A stretch of 8,979 nucleotides of DNA, taken from NCBI GenBank assembly GCA_026125865.1, contig JAHCKI010000077.1:1-8979 (forward strand), in the 5' to 3' direction. This DNA is from Rhodospirillales bacterium (GTDB lineage Bacteria; Pseudomonadota; Alphaproteobacteria; Rhodospirillales; Defluviicoccaceae). The notes under the pieces are model-generated. The model was not told the DNA's origin. It did no database searches and saw nothing but the letters and a program-made list of their open reading frames with translations. Shown here piece by piece: positions 1 to 6,823 of this stretch (positions are counted from its first letter, which is position 1; every line of letters starts with the position of its first letter). The position numbers and the translations under genes were made by a program.

Positions 1-395
1 ACGAGGCGAATGCCGCCCTCGATCGCTTCGCCGCCAAGTACGCGAAGAAGTACCCGAAGGCAGTCGAGTGCCTGACCAAGGACCGCGAGGCGCTGCTCGC
101 CTTCTACGACTTCCCCGCCGAGCACTGGGTCCATTTGCGGACGACAAACCCGGTCGAAAGCGTCTAGTCGCGGGGCGCCCCCTTCGGGTATGCGACGGTC
201 CGGCACCGTACGGTCCGCACCAAAGGCTGCCTGTCACACGACACCCCCATGGTCATGGTCTTCAAACTGATCACAGCGGCATCAAGAACCTGGCGCAAGC
301 TGAAGGGCAGCAATCAGTTGCCCAAGGTCATCAAAGGCGTCAAATTCAGAGACGGAATCGAAGTGACCACGAATGATCAACACGCCGCCGCTTGA
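1..395 (+). pseudogene. IS256-family transposase, C-terminal remnant with in-frame stop
   Basis: Read from base 3, the frame gives a typical IS256/Mutator-type DDE transposase C-terminus. A segment with AKKYPKAVECLTKDREALLAFYDFP-like character leads into EHWVHLRTTNPVES, the NPxES motif near the catalytic glutamate. It continues in the same frame with ATVRHRTVRTKGCLS and ends in KLKGSNQLPKVIKGVKFRDG, with the natural TGA at 393-395. Between ES and ATVRHRT the family normally has just two residues (TF). Here there are ten codons, including a TAG at 165-167, so the reading frame is kept but translation would stop. The 5' part lies outside the window. The protein would have cut and moved the element by a cut-and-copy mechanism; this copy is very probably inactive. 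The family assignment is firm; the expected TF pair is from memory of homologues. Confidence 0.88.
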
Positions 396-430
396 TCACC
401 CCCATCACCCACAATCGGTCATAGCTCTTC
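396..430 (+). repeat. candidate right terminal inverted repeat of the IS256-family element
   Basis: IS256-family elements end within a few tens of bases of the transposase stop codon. The sequence right after the TGA, running through CATCACCCACAATCGGTCAT to about 427, resembles the ends I remember for alphaproteobacterial relatives. The left end is outside the window, so neither the inverted repeat nor the 8-9 bp target duplication can be confirmed, and the exact boundary is uncertain. Confidence 0.35.
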
Positions 431-646
431 AAGTTGGGTACAAAACCGTTACGAAATCGCTCTAACGGAAACGATGTTTTGGTAAAGATGAGATTCGATG
501 CAATCCCAGATTGTAATTTGATTTTTGCGCCGCCGCTTTTTGGCGAATTGATTTATCGACTTTCAATCTGACGATTTTAATTCTTGACCTTTTGGCGGGC
601 CCATGGTTGGATAAGCAGATACATGAAATTAGAAAGGAGCAAAAAA

Positions 647-835
647 TTGCTACTTGTACCGATTTCGCGTCGCAAATTGCAAATATACAACTTTTGCTAT
701 GTAATCAAAAAGGGCTACTCCGTTTTTCATATATGCGCTATAGGCTTTAATCTTCTTTCAGGGCTTGACCGTAGCAACCATGCTTGTCCGTTAAATTACC
801 ATATTGTTGGCGCAGATTTCTTTGCGACACTTTGA
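647..835 (+). CDS. doubtful small ORF, 62 aa, unknown
   Basis: A TTG codon at 647 is preceded by a good Shine-Dalgarno-like AAGGAG (634-639) at a 7-nt spacing. The frame then stays open to a TGA at 833-835. The same frame also has an ATG at 623 and a TTG at 584. The product would be a basic, Cys- and aromatic-rich peptide (LLVPISRRKLQIYNF...) with no family I recognise and one moderately hydrophobic stretch (VFHICAIGFNLL). AT-rich DNA of this length often leaves such frames open by chance, and the only positive evidence is the ribosome-binding site. I would not treat it as a gene without homologues or expression data. Confidence 0.13.
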   Translation: MLLVPISRRKLQIYNFCYVIKKGYSVFHICAIGFNLLSGLDRSNHACPLNYHIVGADFFATL

Positions 836-981
836 AGACCAAAAACGACATGTGGTGGACATAAATTCGTTTGGGGTACTCATATTGCTCATGTGGATGG
901 GTATATGCTGCTTTCATCAACGGCTTTCGCATACACTATAACGGTGGCATTTCTCGTGCCATAAACATGATGATCGTCCTT

Positions 982-991
982 GGGGGGGGGG
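982..991 (+). repeat. homopolymeric G tract (10 G) at the ribosome-binding site
   Basis: Ten consecutive G residues run straight into AGGTAA and the ATG at 998, so the Shine-Dalgarno GGAGG (990-994) is the 3' continuation of the tract. Such G/C homopolymers are known slippage hotspots in phase-variable genes of other bacteria. Here the tract is upstream of the Shine-Dalgarno core and an in-frame TAA sits at 995-997. A length change would therefore alter the 5' untranslated region or promoter spacing rather than shift the reading frame. Confidence 0.85.
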
Positions 992-997
992 AGGTAA

Positions 998-1894
998 ATG
1001 CGTTATATTTTGGGCGTAGTGGTAGTTTTTCTGTTTTTTTTCGTGGCTCGGCAGTCCAGGGCCCGTGTATGGGGCTGGCTACTCGTAGGCTTTGTCTCGT
1101 ATTTCGGGTTTCTGTTCGCGTCCTATTTTCTAAAAGCAATCTCGCCGGGACTCGTTCTTTTCAGCGTTCCGATGATTGCCGTCGTTATTAGCATGATCGC
1201 GCTCCTTGTCTTGAAGCGTAGCCGGCTGCGCAAAATCCTCGCGCGCATCGGAGGACTGGACGGTCTGAAGAACCTGAAGATCGATGAGGACTTTTCCGGG
1301 TTGAGTGTCGGGCGACGCCGATTTCGAACCGAGGAAAGCGCCAAAAGTTATCTCGGATTTTTGCAGAACCATGCCGGTAGAGCGGTTCGAGAGACCCCGG
1401 AATACGAACTCGGTCTGTTCGTCATTCTGGTTTTAATCTGGCAACTGGCGATCGTCGCCATCGATAAAGTCAACGTGGCGTCTTTTGCAGACACTTTGTG
1501 GCCTTCGCTGATCGCTTACGGCCTTGCGGCTACCCTGACGCTCGTCGCCTTCGGATCACTCGCCAAGAACCGGCAAGGCGGCTACATCCCCTTCTTCACC
1601 GCGAGCCTGGCGGTGGCGGCGGTGCTGGAGGCGGCCGGTCTTTTGCACATGCCCGGCGTCGTGAGCGGAACTTGGGGTCAAGAGACGCCGATGTTTCACT
1701 ACATCCTCGCCAACTGGATCGCAGACGCCGACCGAGCCCATATGTGGGACTTCAGCGACCCGAAGGCGCTTGTCTTTGCCTTGTGGTGTCTGTGCTTGTG
1801 GGCATTGGCGTCCATCTCAAAGGCCTTGCACCGGCCCCGCTCATCCCGATCGCACGAAATTGGCATGCTCAACGGTGAGCACGAACACCCGTAA
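998..1894 (+). CDS. multi-pass inner-membrane protein of unknown family, 298 aa
   Basis: I do not recognise a family. Hydrophobic stretches that look like membrane segments lie at about residues 3-17, 25-45, 51-72, 138-156, 168-186, 197-217 and 256-274, giving six or seven passes. A charged, basic soluble stretch (about 73-137) containing the sequence GRRRFRTEESAKSYLGFL divides the protein into an N-terminal three-helix part and a C-terminal part. The C-terminal extramembrane piece at 218-255 is rich in Trp, His and Asp (GTWGQE, ANWIADADRAHMWDF). The ATG at 998 is fixed because a TAA lies immediately before it, and GGAGG (990-994) is 3 nt upstream, which is a tight spacing. Base composition becomes more GC-rich towards the 3' end. 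The gene stands alone between an IS remnant and a convergent gene, so context offers no function. The CDS is real with good confidence; its role is unknown. Confidence 0.78.
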   Translation: MRYILGVVVVFLFFFVARQSRARVWGWLLVGFVSYFGFLFASYFLKAISPGLVLFSVPMIAVVISMIALLVLKRSRLRKILARIGGLDGLKNLKIDEDFSGLSVGRRRFRTEESAKSYLGFLQNHAGRAVRETPEYELGLFVILVLIWQLAIVAIDKVNVASFADTLWPSLIAYGLAATLTLVAFGSLAKNRQGGYIPFFTASLAVAAVLEAAGLLHMPGVVSGTWGQETPMFHYILANWIADADRAHMWDFSDPKALVFALWCLCLWALASISKALHRPRSSRSHEIGMLNGEHEHP

Positions 1895-1896
1895 CT

Positions 1897-3750
1897 TCAA
1901 GACTCTCCGCCCAATTCGTCCAACAGCAGTTCGAGAGTAAGCCATTCGTGTTCGGCGCCCGCGAGTTCCGCGGTCGCTGTCTCCAATTGGCTGGCGGCGT
2001 CGTCAAACGCGGCCGGATCGCGGGCATAGAAATCGGGATCGGCGAGCAGCGCCTGCAATCGCGCGATCCTTTCCTCCAGTGCCGCGATCGTGGACGGCAG
2101 GGTTTTGTGGGCGTGGCTTTCCTTGAAGGAGAGTTTGCGCTTGCGACCGTCCGGCGAAGACCGTGAAGCCCCGCCGGACGCCTGGATTGCCGACGGCGCG
2201 GCCGGTTTCTGCCCTCGCGCCTTGGTTTCCGGCCGCACGGACTTTTCCGACTCGGCCGCAGCCCGGCGCTGAGCAACCATGTCGCTGAAACCACCGGCGT
2301 ACTCGAGCCACCGGCCATTGCCCTCTGCCGCGATCACCGACGTGACGATGCGGTCCAGGAAATCGCGGTCATGGCTGACAAGCAAAACGGTACCCGCGTA
2401 GTCCGCCAGTATCTCCTGAACCAGATCAAGGGTTTCCAAATCGAGGTCATTGGTCGGTTCATCCAGCACCATCATGTTGGATGGGCGCGCCAGCGCGCGA
2501 GCAAGCATGAGGCGCCCACGCTCACCGCCCGAAAGCGCGTCGGTGGGGGTTCCGGCCTGTTCCGTCGCGAACAGAAAGTCCTTCATGTAGCCGGTGACAT
2601 GTTTGGCCGTACCGCCGACGAACACCGTGTCGCCGCGCCCATCGGTAAGCGCCTCTCGCAATGTCCAACTCGGGTCGAGGCTCTCGCGCCTCTGGTCGAG
2701 GGAGACTTGTTGCAGGTTCGCGCCAAGCCGAACGGTACCGTCGTCGGGAGCCAGCGCGCCGGTCAACAATTTGACGAGGGTGGTTTTACCCGAACCGTTG
2801 GGGCCAATGATACCGATGCGATCGCCACGCTGAATACGCAGGGACAGATCCTTGACGATGGCCCGGTCCCCGAATGACTTCGAGATTCCCGTGGCCTCGA
2901 CGATCAGTTTTCCCGAAGCATCGCCCTCGGTAACAGTCATTTTCGCCGTTTCCGGACCGCGGGTCTGCTCGCGGCGCTGCCGGCGCAGATCCTTGAGGGC
3001 GCGCAATCGTCCCTGATTGCGTCTGCGGCGGGCGGTGACCCCGCCGTAGTGCAACCATTTGGTTTCCTGGGCAATCTTGCGGTCCAGCTTGTGCCGTTCT
3101 TCCGCCGCCTGCTCCACAATGGCGTCGCGCCAGTCCTCGAACGCCGAGAAGCCCTGGTCAAGGCGGAGGGTGACGCCGTTGTCGAGCCATACGGTGGACC
3201 GCGACAGGGATTCCAGGAAGCGCCTGTCATGGCTGACCATGATGATGGCGGTGCCGAGGCCGGCCAGCGTCGACTCCAACCACTCGATGGCGGGCATGTC
3301 GAGGTGATTGGTTGGCTCGTCGAACAGCAGGATATCGGGATTGGGCGCCAAGACACGGGCCAGGGCGCATCGTCGCGCCTCTCCGCCCGAAAGGCGCATC
3401 GGGTCCTCGTCGCCTGTAAGGCCCAGTTGCGTCATCAGCAGCCGCGCCTGATGCCGGTCGTCACCGGGAGCGAGCCCCGCCTCCACGTAGGCCCACGCGG
3501 TCTCGTATCCCGATAGGTCGGGTTCCTGCGACAGATATCGGATAGTTGCCCCCGGCTGGACGAAGCGCTCACCCCGGTCGGCCTCGATCAAGCCGGCGGC
3601 GATCTTCAGCACGGTCGACTTGCCCGAACCGTTGCGTCCCACGAGACACAGCCGGTCCCCGCGCGACACCGACAAATCGATGCCTTGCAGAAGAGGTGTT
3701 CCACCGAAGGTCAAATGGATGTCGCTCAGAAACAGAAGGGGCGGTGGCAT
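1897..3750 (-). CDS. uup: ABC-F family ATPase, Uup-like
   Basis: This is a soluble protein of 617 aa with two ABC nucleotide-binding domains and no membrane segments, the ABC-F layout. Domain 1 has Walker A GRNGSGKST (38-46), signature LSGGE (120-124), Walker B ending FDEPTNHLD (143-151) and the H-loop VSHD (172-175). A basic inter-domain linker follows, with WLHYGGVTARRRRNQGRLRA (about 232-251), the stretch typical of Uup. Domain 2 has Walker A GPNGSGKTT (316-324), signature LSGGE (406-410) and LDEPTNDLD (429-437). A variable Pro/Ala/Lys-rich tether leads to a C-terminal coiled coil (about 555-617), also a Uup feature. ABC-F proteins act on the ribosome, and Uup has additionally been linked to transposon precise excision and DNA structures in E. 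coli. Both ATPase sites look intact. The ATG at 3750 has only a weak Shine-Dalgarno. The 3' end converges on the unknown membrane protein with 2 bp between the stop codons. Confidence 0.95.
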   Translation of the reverse strand: MPPPLLFLSDIHLTFGGTPLLQGIDLSVSRGDRLCLVGRNGSGKSTVLKIAAGLIEADRGERFVQPGATIRYLSQEPDLSGYETAWAYVEAGLAPGDDRHQARLLMTQLGLTGDEDPMRLSGGEARRCALARVLAPNPDILLFDEPTNHLDMPAIEWLESTLAGLGTAIIMVSHDRRFLESLSRSTVWLDNGVTLRLDQGFSAFEDWRDAIVEQAAEERHKLDRKIAQETKWLHYGGVTARRRRNQGRLRALKDLRRQRREQTRGPETAKMTVTEGDASGKLIVEATGISKSFGDRAIVKDLSLRIQRGDRIGIIGPNGSGKTTLVKLLTGALAPDDGTVRLGANLQQVSLDQRRESLDPSWTLREALTDGRGDTVFVGGTAKHVTGYMKDFLFATEQAGTPTDALSGGERGRLMLARALARPSNMMVLDEPTNDLDLETLDLVQEILADYAGTVLLVSHDRDFLDRIVTSVIAAEGNGRWLEYAGGFSDMVAQRRAAAESEKSVRPETKARGQKPAAPSAIQASGGASRSSPDGRKRKLSFKESHAHKTLPSTIAALEERIARLQALLADPDFYARDPAAFDDAASQLETATAELAGAEHEWLTLELLLDELGGES

Positions 3751-3782
3751 GATCGATCTTTTCTCAGGAACTTGATCCCGCA

Positions 3783-3811
3783 GAACTATTTCCGTCCCTC
3801 AAATCGGTCAA
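3783..3811 (-). promoter_or_regulatory. candidate sigma-70 promoter for the ABC-F gene
   Basis: On the minus strand TTGACC (3806-3811) is followed after 17 bp by TAGTTC (3783-3788), about 33 nt before the ABC-F ATG. The -35 matches consensus at five of six positions; the -10 is poor (three of six). Its position just after the proposed terminator makes functional sense, but the match alone is weak. Confidence 0.33.
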
Positions 3812-3839
3812 AGAAAGATGCATTCAACTGAATCGCATC
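3812..3839 (-). terminator. candidate intrinsic terminator after the TauE/SafE gene
   Basis: Reading the minus strand, GATGC-g-ATTCA is mirrored by TGAAT-GCATC (hairpin 3817-3839, one bulged base, tight loop) and is followed directly by the T-rich TTTCTT. It lies about 32 nt past the TAA of the permease gene, where a terminator for the upstream operon would be expected. The stem is AT-rich and so of moderate strength; some read-through into the ABC-F gene is likely. Confidence 0.45.
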
Positions 3840-3870
3840 CGTTCATTCGAAGCGTATTCGGTTCAAGACC

Positions 3871-4785
3871 TTAAGGCGCGACAGAGTACACATCGGCGGG
3901 TGTTGCCAGGAGACCCAAGAGGATTTTAACGGCGACGGCGAGGACGAGAATCGCGAGCAGAGCACGGAGCTGCTCCGCGGGCAATCGACTTCCCAGCCGT
4001 ACGCCGAGTTGGGCGCCTGTCACACCACCGACGAGAAGGAACATGGCGAGCACCACATCAACGGTATGGGTGTGGGTCGCTTGCAAGACCGTAACGTTGG
4101 CGGTCACGAAGATGATATGGAACAGAGACGTTCCGATAACGACGGCGGTCGGCATCCCGAGAATGAAAATCATCGCCGGTACCATCAAGAAACCACCACC
4201 GACCCCCATAATCGCCGAAAGTATACCGGTTACGAAACCCACGGACAGCGGCAGAAAAATGCTGACGTAGAGCCGCGATTTCCGAAATCGAGTCTTGAGT
4301 GGTAAGGAACGAATCCAATTTGGAGCGCGTTGACTGCTAGATACACCGCGGCTGCTTTTTCGTCTCGCGCGAATCCACGCGGACAAGCCTTCGACAAGCA
4401 TGATCGCCCCGATGATTCCGAGCAAGACGACATATGCGAGGCTAATGACGAGATCGATGTGGCCTTGCGCTTTCAGGAATTGGAACAACCATACGCCGAC
4501 GCTGGAACCGGTAAGGCCACCGATGGCCAGAACGAGCCCCATCTTGATGTCAACGTTGCCTCGCCGCCAATGACCGATTAAGGCGGAAATGGAGGTACCC
4601 ACCACTTGGTTGGCTCCCGATGCCACAGCGACGGGAGACGGGATACCGATGAAGATGAGAAGCGGGGTTAAGAGAAATCCTCCCCCAACCCCAAACAGAC
4701 CCGAAAGGAGTCCGACGATTCCGCCCGCACCGAAAAGGACAAACACGTTCTCGTCGATATCAGCGATGGGAAGGTAGATTTCCAT
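3871..4785 (-). CDS. TauE/SafE (UPF0721) family membrane permease
   Basis: This 304-aa inner-membrane protein has the internal twofold repeat of the TauE/SafE family. The hallmark GLFGVGGGFLLTP is at about 29-41 and its counterpart GVGGGFLMVP at about 194-203. Each is followed by a GTS-containing segment (GANQVVGTSISALIGHWRRGNVD near 57-79, VVIGTSLFHIIFVTANV near 215-231). About eight membrane segments are split by a basic cytoplasmic loop at 137-172. Family members export or import sulfite, sulfoacetate or other sulfur and organic anions; the substrate here cannot be read from sequence. The ATG at 4785 has a weak GGGAA upstream. It starts 23 nt after the trkH stop on the same strand, so co-transcription is likely. 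No sulfur-metabolism gene is nearby to indicate a substrate. Confidence 0.93.
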   Translation of the reverse strand: MEIYLPIADIDENVFVLFGAGGIVGLLSGLFGVGGGFLLTPLLIFIGIPSPVAVASGANQVVGTSISALIGHWRRGNVDIKMGLVLAIGGLTGSSVGVWLFQFLKAQGHIDLVISLAYVVLLGIIGAIMLVEGLSAWIRARRKSSRGVSSSQRAPNWIRSLPLKTRFRKSRLYVSIFLPLSVGFVTGILSAIMGVGGGFLMVPAMIFILGMPTAVVIGTSLFHIIFVTANVTVLQATHTHTVDVVLAMFLLVGGVTGAQLGVRLGSRLPAEQLRALLAILVLAVAVKILLGLLATPADVYSVAP

Positions 4786-4808
4786 GACGGTTCCCGGACG
4801 TCCGCGCC

Positions 4809-6257
4809 TTATCCCTGCCAGAAACGAGGATGGAAAAGGATGAGGAGAGTCACCAACTCCAACCTACCGAGCAACATGCCGGCAGCCATGACCAATTTCG
4901 CCAGATCGGGCAGTGTCGCGAACGTGGACGATGGACCAACAACATCACCCAGGCCCGGTCCGACGTTTGCGATGGCTGTCGCGGCGGCCGAGATGCAGGT
5001 AACCAAATCCAAACCGCAAAGCGATAGGGAGAGTGATAGGACGGCGAAGGACAAACCGTACAGAAAGAAGAAACCCATGACCGACAAACCGACAGCCTCG
5101 GTAATGGGGCGGTTTTCATAGGTTGGTTGAAAGACGCCATGGGGATGGAGGGTGCGCCGAACCTGTGCCAACGCTAGTTCATAGAGCACTTGCAGGCGAA
5201 AGACCTTGAGGCCACCGCTGGTCGATCCCGTGCAAGCGCCGACGAACGTCAAAAAATAGAGCGCCGTTATCGGAAAGCTCCCCCACTGGCCGTAGTCGGC
5301 GGACGTGAATCCCGTGGTGGTGATGATCGAAACCACATGAAACAATGCAAGTCGCATGGCCGTCGACAGTGCCATGTGCTTCACGAAAACCAACCATACG
5401 GAAATCGCGCATGTCGAGATAGCGACGAGGCCAATCAGCCATTGCACTTGGCTGTTTCGCCAAAGAATTCCCGGATCACCGTGCAAGGCTCGCAGGTACA
5501 ACGTGAAAGTGACACCACCCGCCAGCATAAAGACAATGAGAATGCCTTCTATGGTGGCGCTGTCGAATCGGCCGACCGACGCGTCAGCAGTCGAGAAGCC
5601 GCCGGTCGACAAGGCGGTCATGGAATGGACGATCGCCTCGAAGGTGCTCATGCCCGCCAGCATCAGCAGTATCGCACATGCTCCCGTCAGTATCGAATAT
5701 ACAGCGAGAATGCCGCCGGTAATTTGGGAAATCCGTGGCAGCACTTTCTCGGTGCGATCGGACGATTCGGTGCGAAAGAGCTGCATGCCGCCGATGCGGA
5801 GGTAAGGGAGAACCGTAACGGCCATCACGACGATACCGATTCCGCCAACCCACTGCAAAATCGCCCGCCACAACAAAATACCCACTGGCGCGGAATCGAG
5901 ACCGACCAGCACAGTCGATCCGGTCGTCGTCAATCCCGACATGGCCTCGAAGAAGGCGTCGGTAAAAGAAACGGGAAGTCTGGAAAAAGCAAACGGCAAT
6001 GCCGCGAAGGTTGCCAGCCCAACCCAACTTGTCGACGTAAGAATGAAAGTCTGACGCAACGTCAGGCTTGTCGGGTTTTCAGGTCGAAAGGAGAAAAACA
6101 AGCCGACACCGACGAACACCGTAACAGCCGCAGAGATGATGAACACATGCCAGTCAATGTCGTGATAAATAAAATCCACTGTCGCGGGGACGATCATGCT
6201 GACGCCAAGGGCGGTAAGCAGGATTCCCACAATGGCAAGAACAGGACCAATATTCAC
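4809..6257 (-). CDS. trkH: TrkH-type potassium uptake transporter subunit
   Basis: At 482 aa this matches the usual length of TrkH, the membrane subunit that moves K+ into the cell, normally gated by the cytoplasmic NAD/ATP-binding TrkA. All four pore-loop filter repeats are visible: LTTTGST (109-115), LSTGGFS (216-222), ITTTGFTS (312-319) and ANVGPGLG (430-437). So are the conserved GSTSGGLKVFR (344-354) with its TM lysine, and the C-terminal GRLELVTLL (464-472). The start is GTG at 6257, supported by GAGGG (6266-6270) 8 nt upstream; the next in-frame ATG is at residue 21 and would cut the first helix. It begins 20 nt after the nuclease-fold gene and is followed 23 nt later by the TauE/SafE gene. 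No trkA is present in the window, so the regulatory partner must be encoded elsewhere. Nothing suggests decay. Confidence 0.96.
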   Translation of the reverse strand: MNIGPVLAIVGILLTALGVSMIVPATVDFIYHDIDWHVFIISAAVTVFVGVGLFFSFRPENPTSLTLRQTFILTSTSWVGLATFAALPFAFSRLPVSFTDAFFEAMSGLTTTGSTVLVGLDSAPVGILLWRAILQWVGGIGIVVMAVTVLPYLRIGGMQLFRTESSDRTEKVLPRISQITGGILAVYSILTGACAILLMLAGMSTFEAIVHSMTALSTGGFSTADASVGRFDSATIEGILIVFMLAGGVTFTLYLRALHGDPGILWRNSQVQWLIGLVAISTCAISVWLVFVKHMALSTAMRLALFHVVSIITTTGFTSADYGQWGSFPITALYFLTFVGACTGSTSGGLKVFRLQVLYELALAQVRRTLHPHGVFQPTYENRPITEAVGLSVMGFFFLYGLSFAVLSLSLSLCGLDLVTCISAAATAIANVGPGLGDVVGPSSTFATLPDLAKLVMAAGMLLGRLELVTLLILFHPRFWQG

Positions 6258-6277
6258 CGCGAACGCCCTCGAACAAT

Positions 6278-6823
6278 CTAAGGCTTAGCCTCGGGACGTT
6301 GATTTTGTTGGCGCCATTCCGAAGGAGCAAGAAAGTCGCCGCCCCAAATGCCCAGGTGGCCCTGCCGCGCCTCCCTTTCCGCTTCGAGATAGCCCGGAAA
6401 CGCGCCTGGAATGGTTAAGCAGTAACCGCCGCGAAGCAAGTCATCCGCAAGGTCCTCATGATTGGTGCTGCAAACAAACGACCTTTCCGATCCTTTGGCT
6501 GCGGTGCCATCACCACCCCAAGGTGAGCAGTCAATCTGCCCCCGGTTGAGGGTCAGGATCTTATCCAGATGCAACATCGCCGACATTCCGCACGGCCATT
6601 CGTGGCCGCTCTGAGAACAGGTCTGACCAATTTCAGGACAGTCGATCCCATAGAGATGGATGGGTTCTCCGTCCACCTTGAGGGTGTCCCCGTCAATGAC
6701 CATGACGTGCTGGTTCTTGCCCGCCCATTTCTGACCGGAAGGGGATCCCTGAACGGAAGCAATCGTCACCATAAAGCAAATGAATATGGAAGCCAAAAAT
6801 GCCAGTCGTCTTGACATCACCAT
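6278..6823 (-). CDS. exported staphylococcal-nuclease (SNase)-fold protein, possibly with altered catalysis
   Basis: The 181-aa protein has a signal peptide (basic SRR, then a hydrophobic stretch to about residue 22, likely cleavage near SVQG/S at 26) and an SNase-like domain. VIDGDTL (42-48) supplies the first metal-binding Asp (D46) and LYGIDCPE (57-64) supplies D61 and E64. The C-terminal YLEAEREARQGHLGIWG (145-161) and PSEWR (167-171) match the family tail. The arginine that normally precedes this motif (IRLxGIDxPE, Arg35 of the S. aureus enzyme) is His56. The usual YGR segment carrying Arg87 reads GSERSF (111-116), placing Glu at that position in an ungapped comparison. Seven or so cysteines, several in the mature part (C62, C69, C78, C99, C118, C135), suggest disulfides in the periplasm. 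The ATG at 6823 is chosen because AAGGA (6829-6833) lies 5 nt upstream and the signal peptide follows at once; a GTG at 6937 would bury the signal peptide internally. It is probably the first gene of an operon with trkH. Confidence 0.85.
   Translation of the reverse strand: MVMSRRLAFLASIFICFMVTIASVQGSPSGQKWAGKNQHVMVIDGDTLKVDGEPIHLYGIDCPEIGQTCSQSGHEWPCGMSAMLHLDKILTLNRGQIDCSPWGGDGTAAKGSERSFVCSTNHEDLADDLLRGGYCLTIPGAFPGYLEAEREARQGHLGIWGGDFLAPSEWRQQNQRPEAKP

Larger units (their letters stand above)
396..997. other. 600-bp AT-rich gap without a convincing gene
   Basis: This stretch between the dead transposase and the membrane-protein gene is much lower in GC than the rest of the window (22 of 60 bases at 661-720). 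It has no recognisable protein, tRNA or array. It contains one weak small reading frame (647-835, listed separately), a weak -10-like TATAAC at 937-942, and the poly-G tract at its right end. It may be the eroded flank of the mobile element or a horizontally acquired remnant. That is inference from base composition and position only. Confidence 0.7.

Noticed and set aside
527..545. CGCC...GGCG hairpin-like sequence in the AT-rich gap as a terminator or RNA gene
   Set aside because: The stem is only four base pairs and no T run follows on either strand.
765..796. TTGACC with TTAAAT as a promoter for the membrane-protein gene
   Set aside because: The spacing is 20 bp, too long for a typical sigma-70 promoter, and it lies about 200 nt from the start codon.
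747..932. 61-codon minus-strand frame in the AT-rich gap
   Set aside because: No ribosome-binding site stands out, no family is recognisable, and the length is expected by chance in low-GC DNA.
5190..6281. Open frame of over 360 codons on the plus strand opposite trkH
   Set aside because: The product is highly charged and low in hydrophobic residues, with no family resemblance. It is the mirror of a well-supported trkH with all filter motifs, and long antisense frames are common in GC-rich coding DNA.
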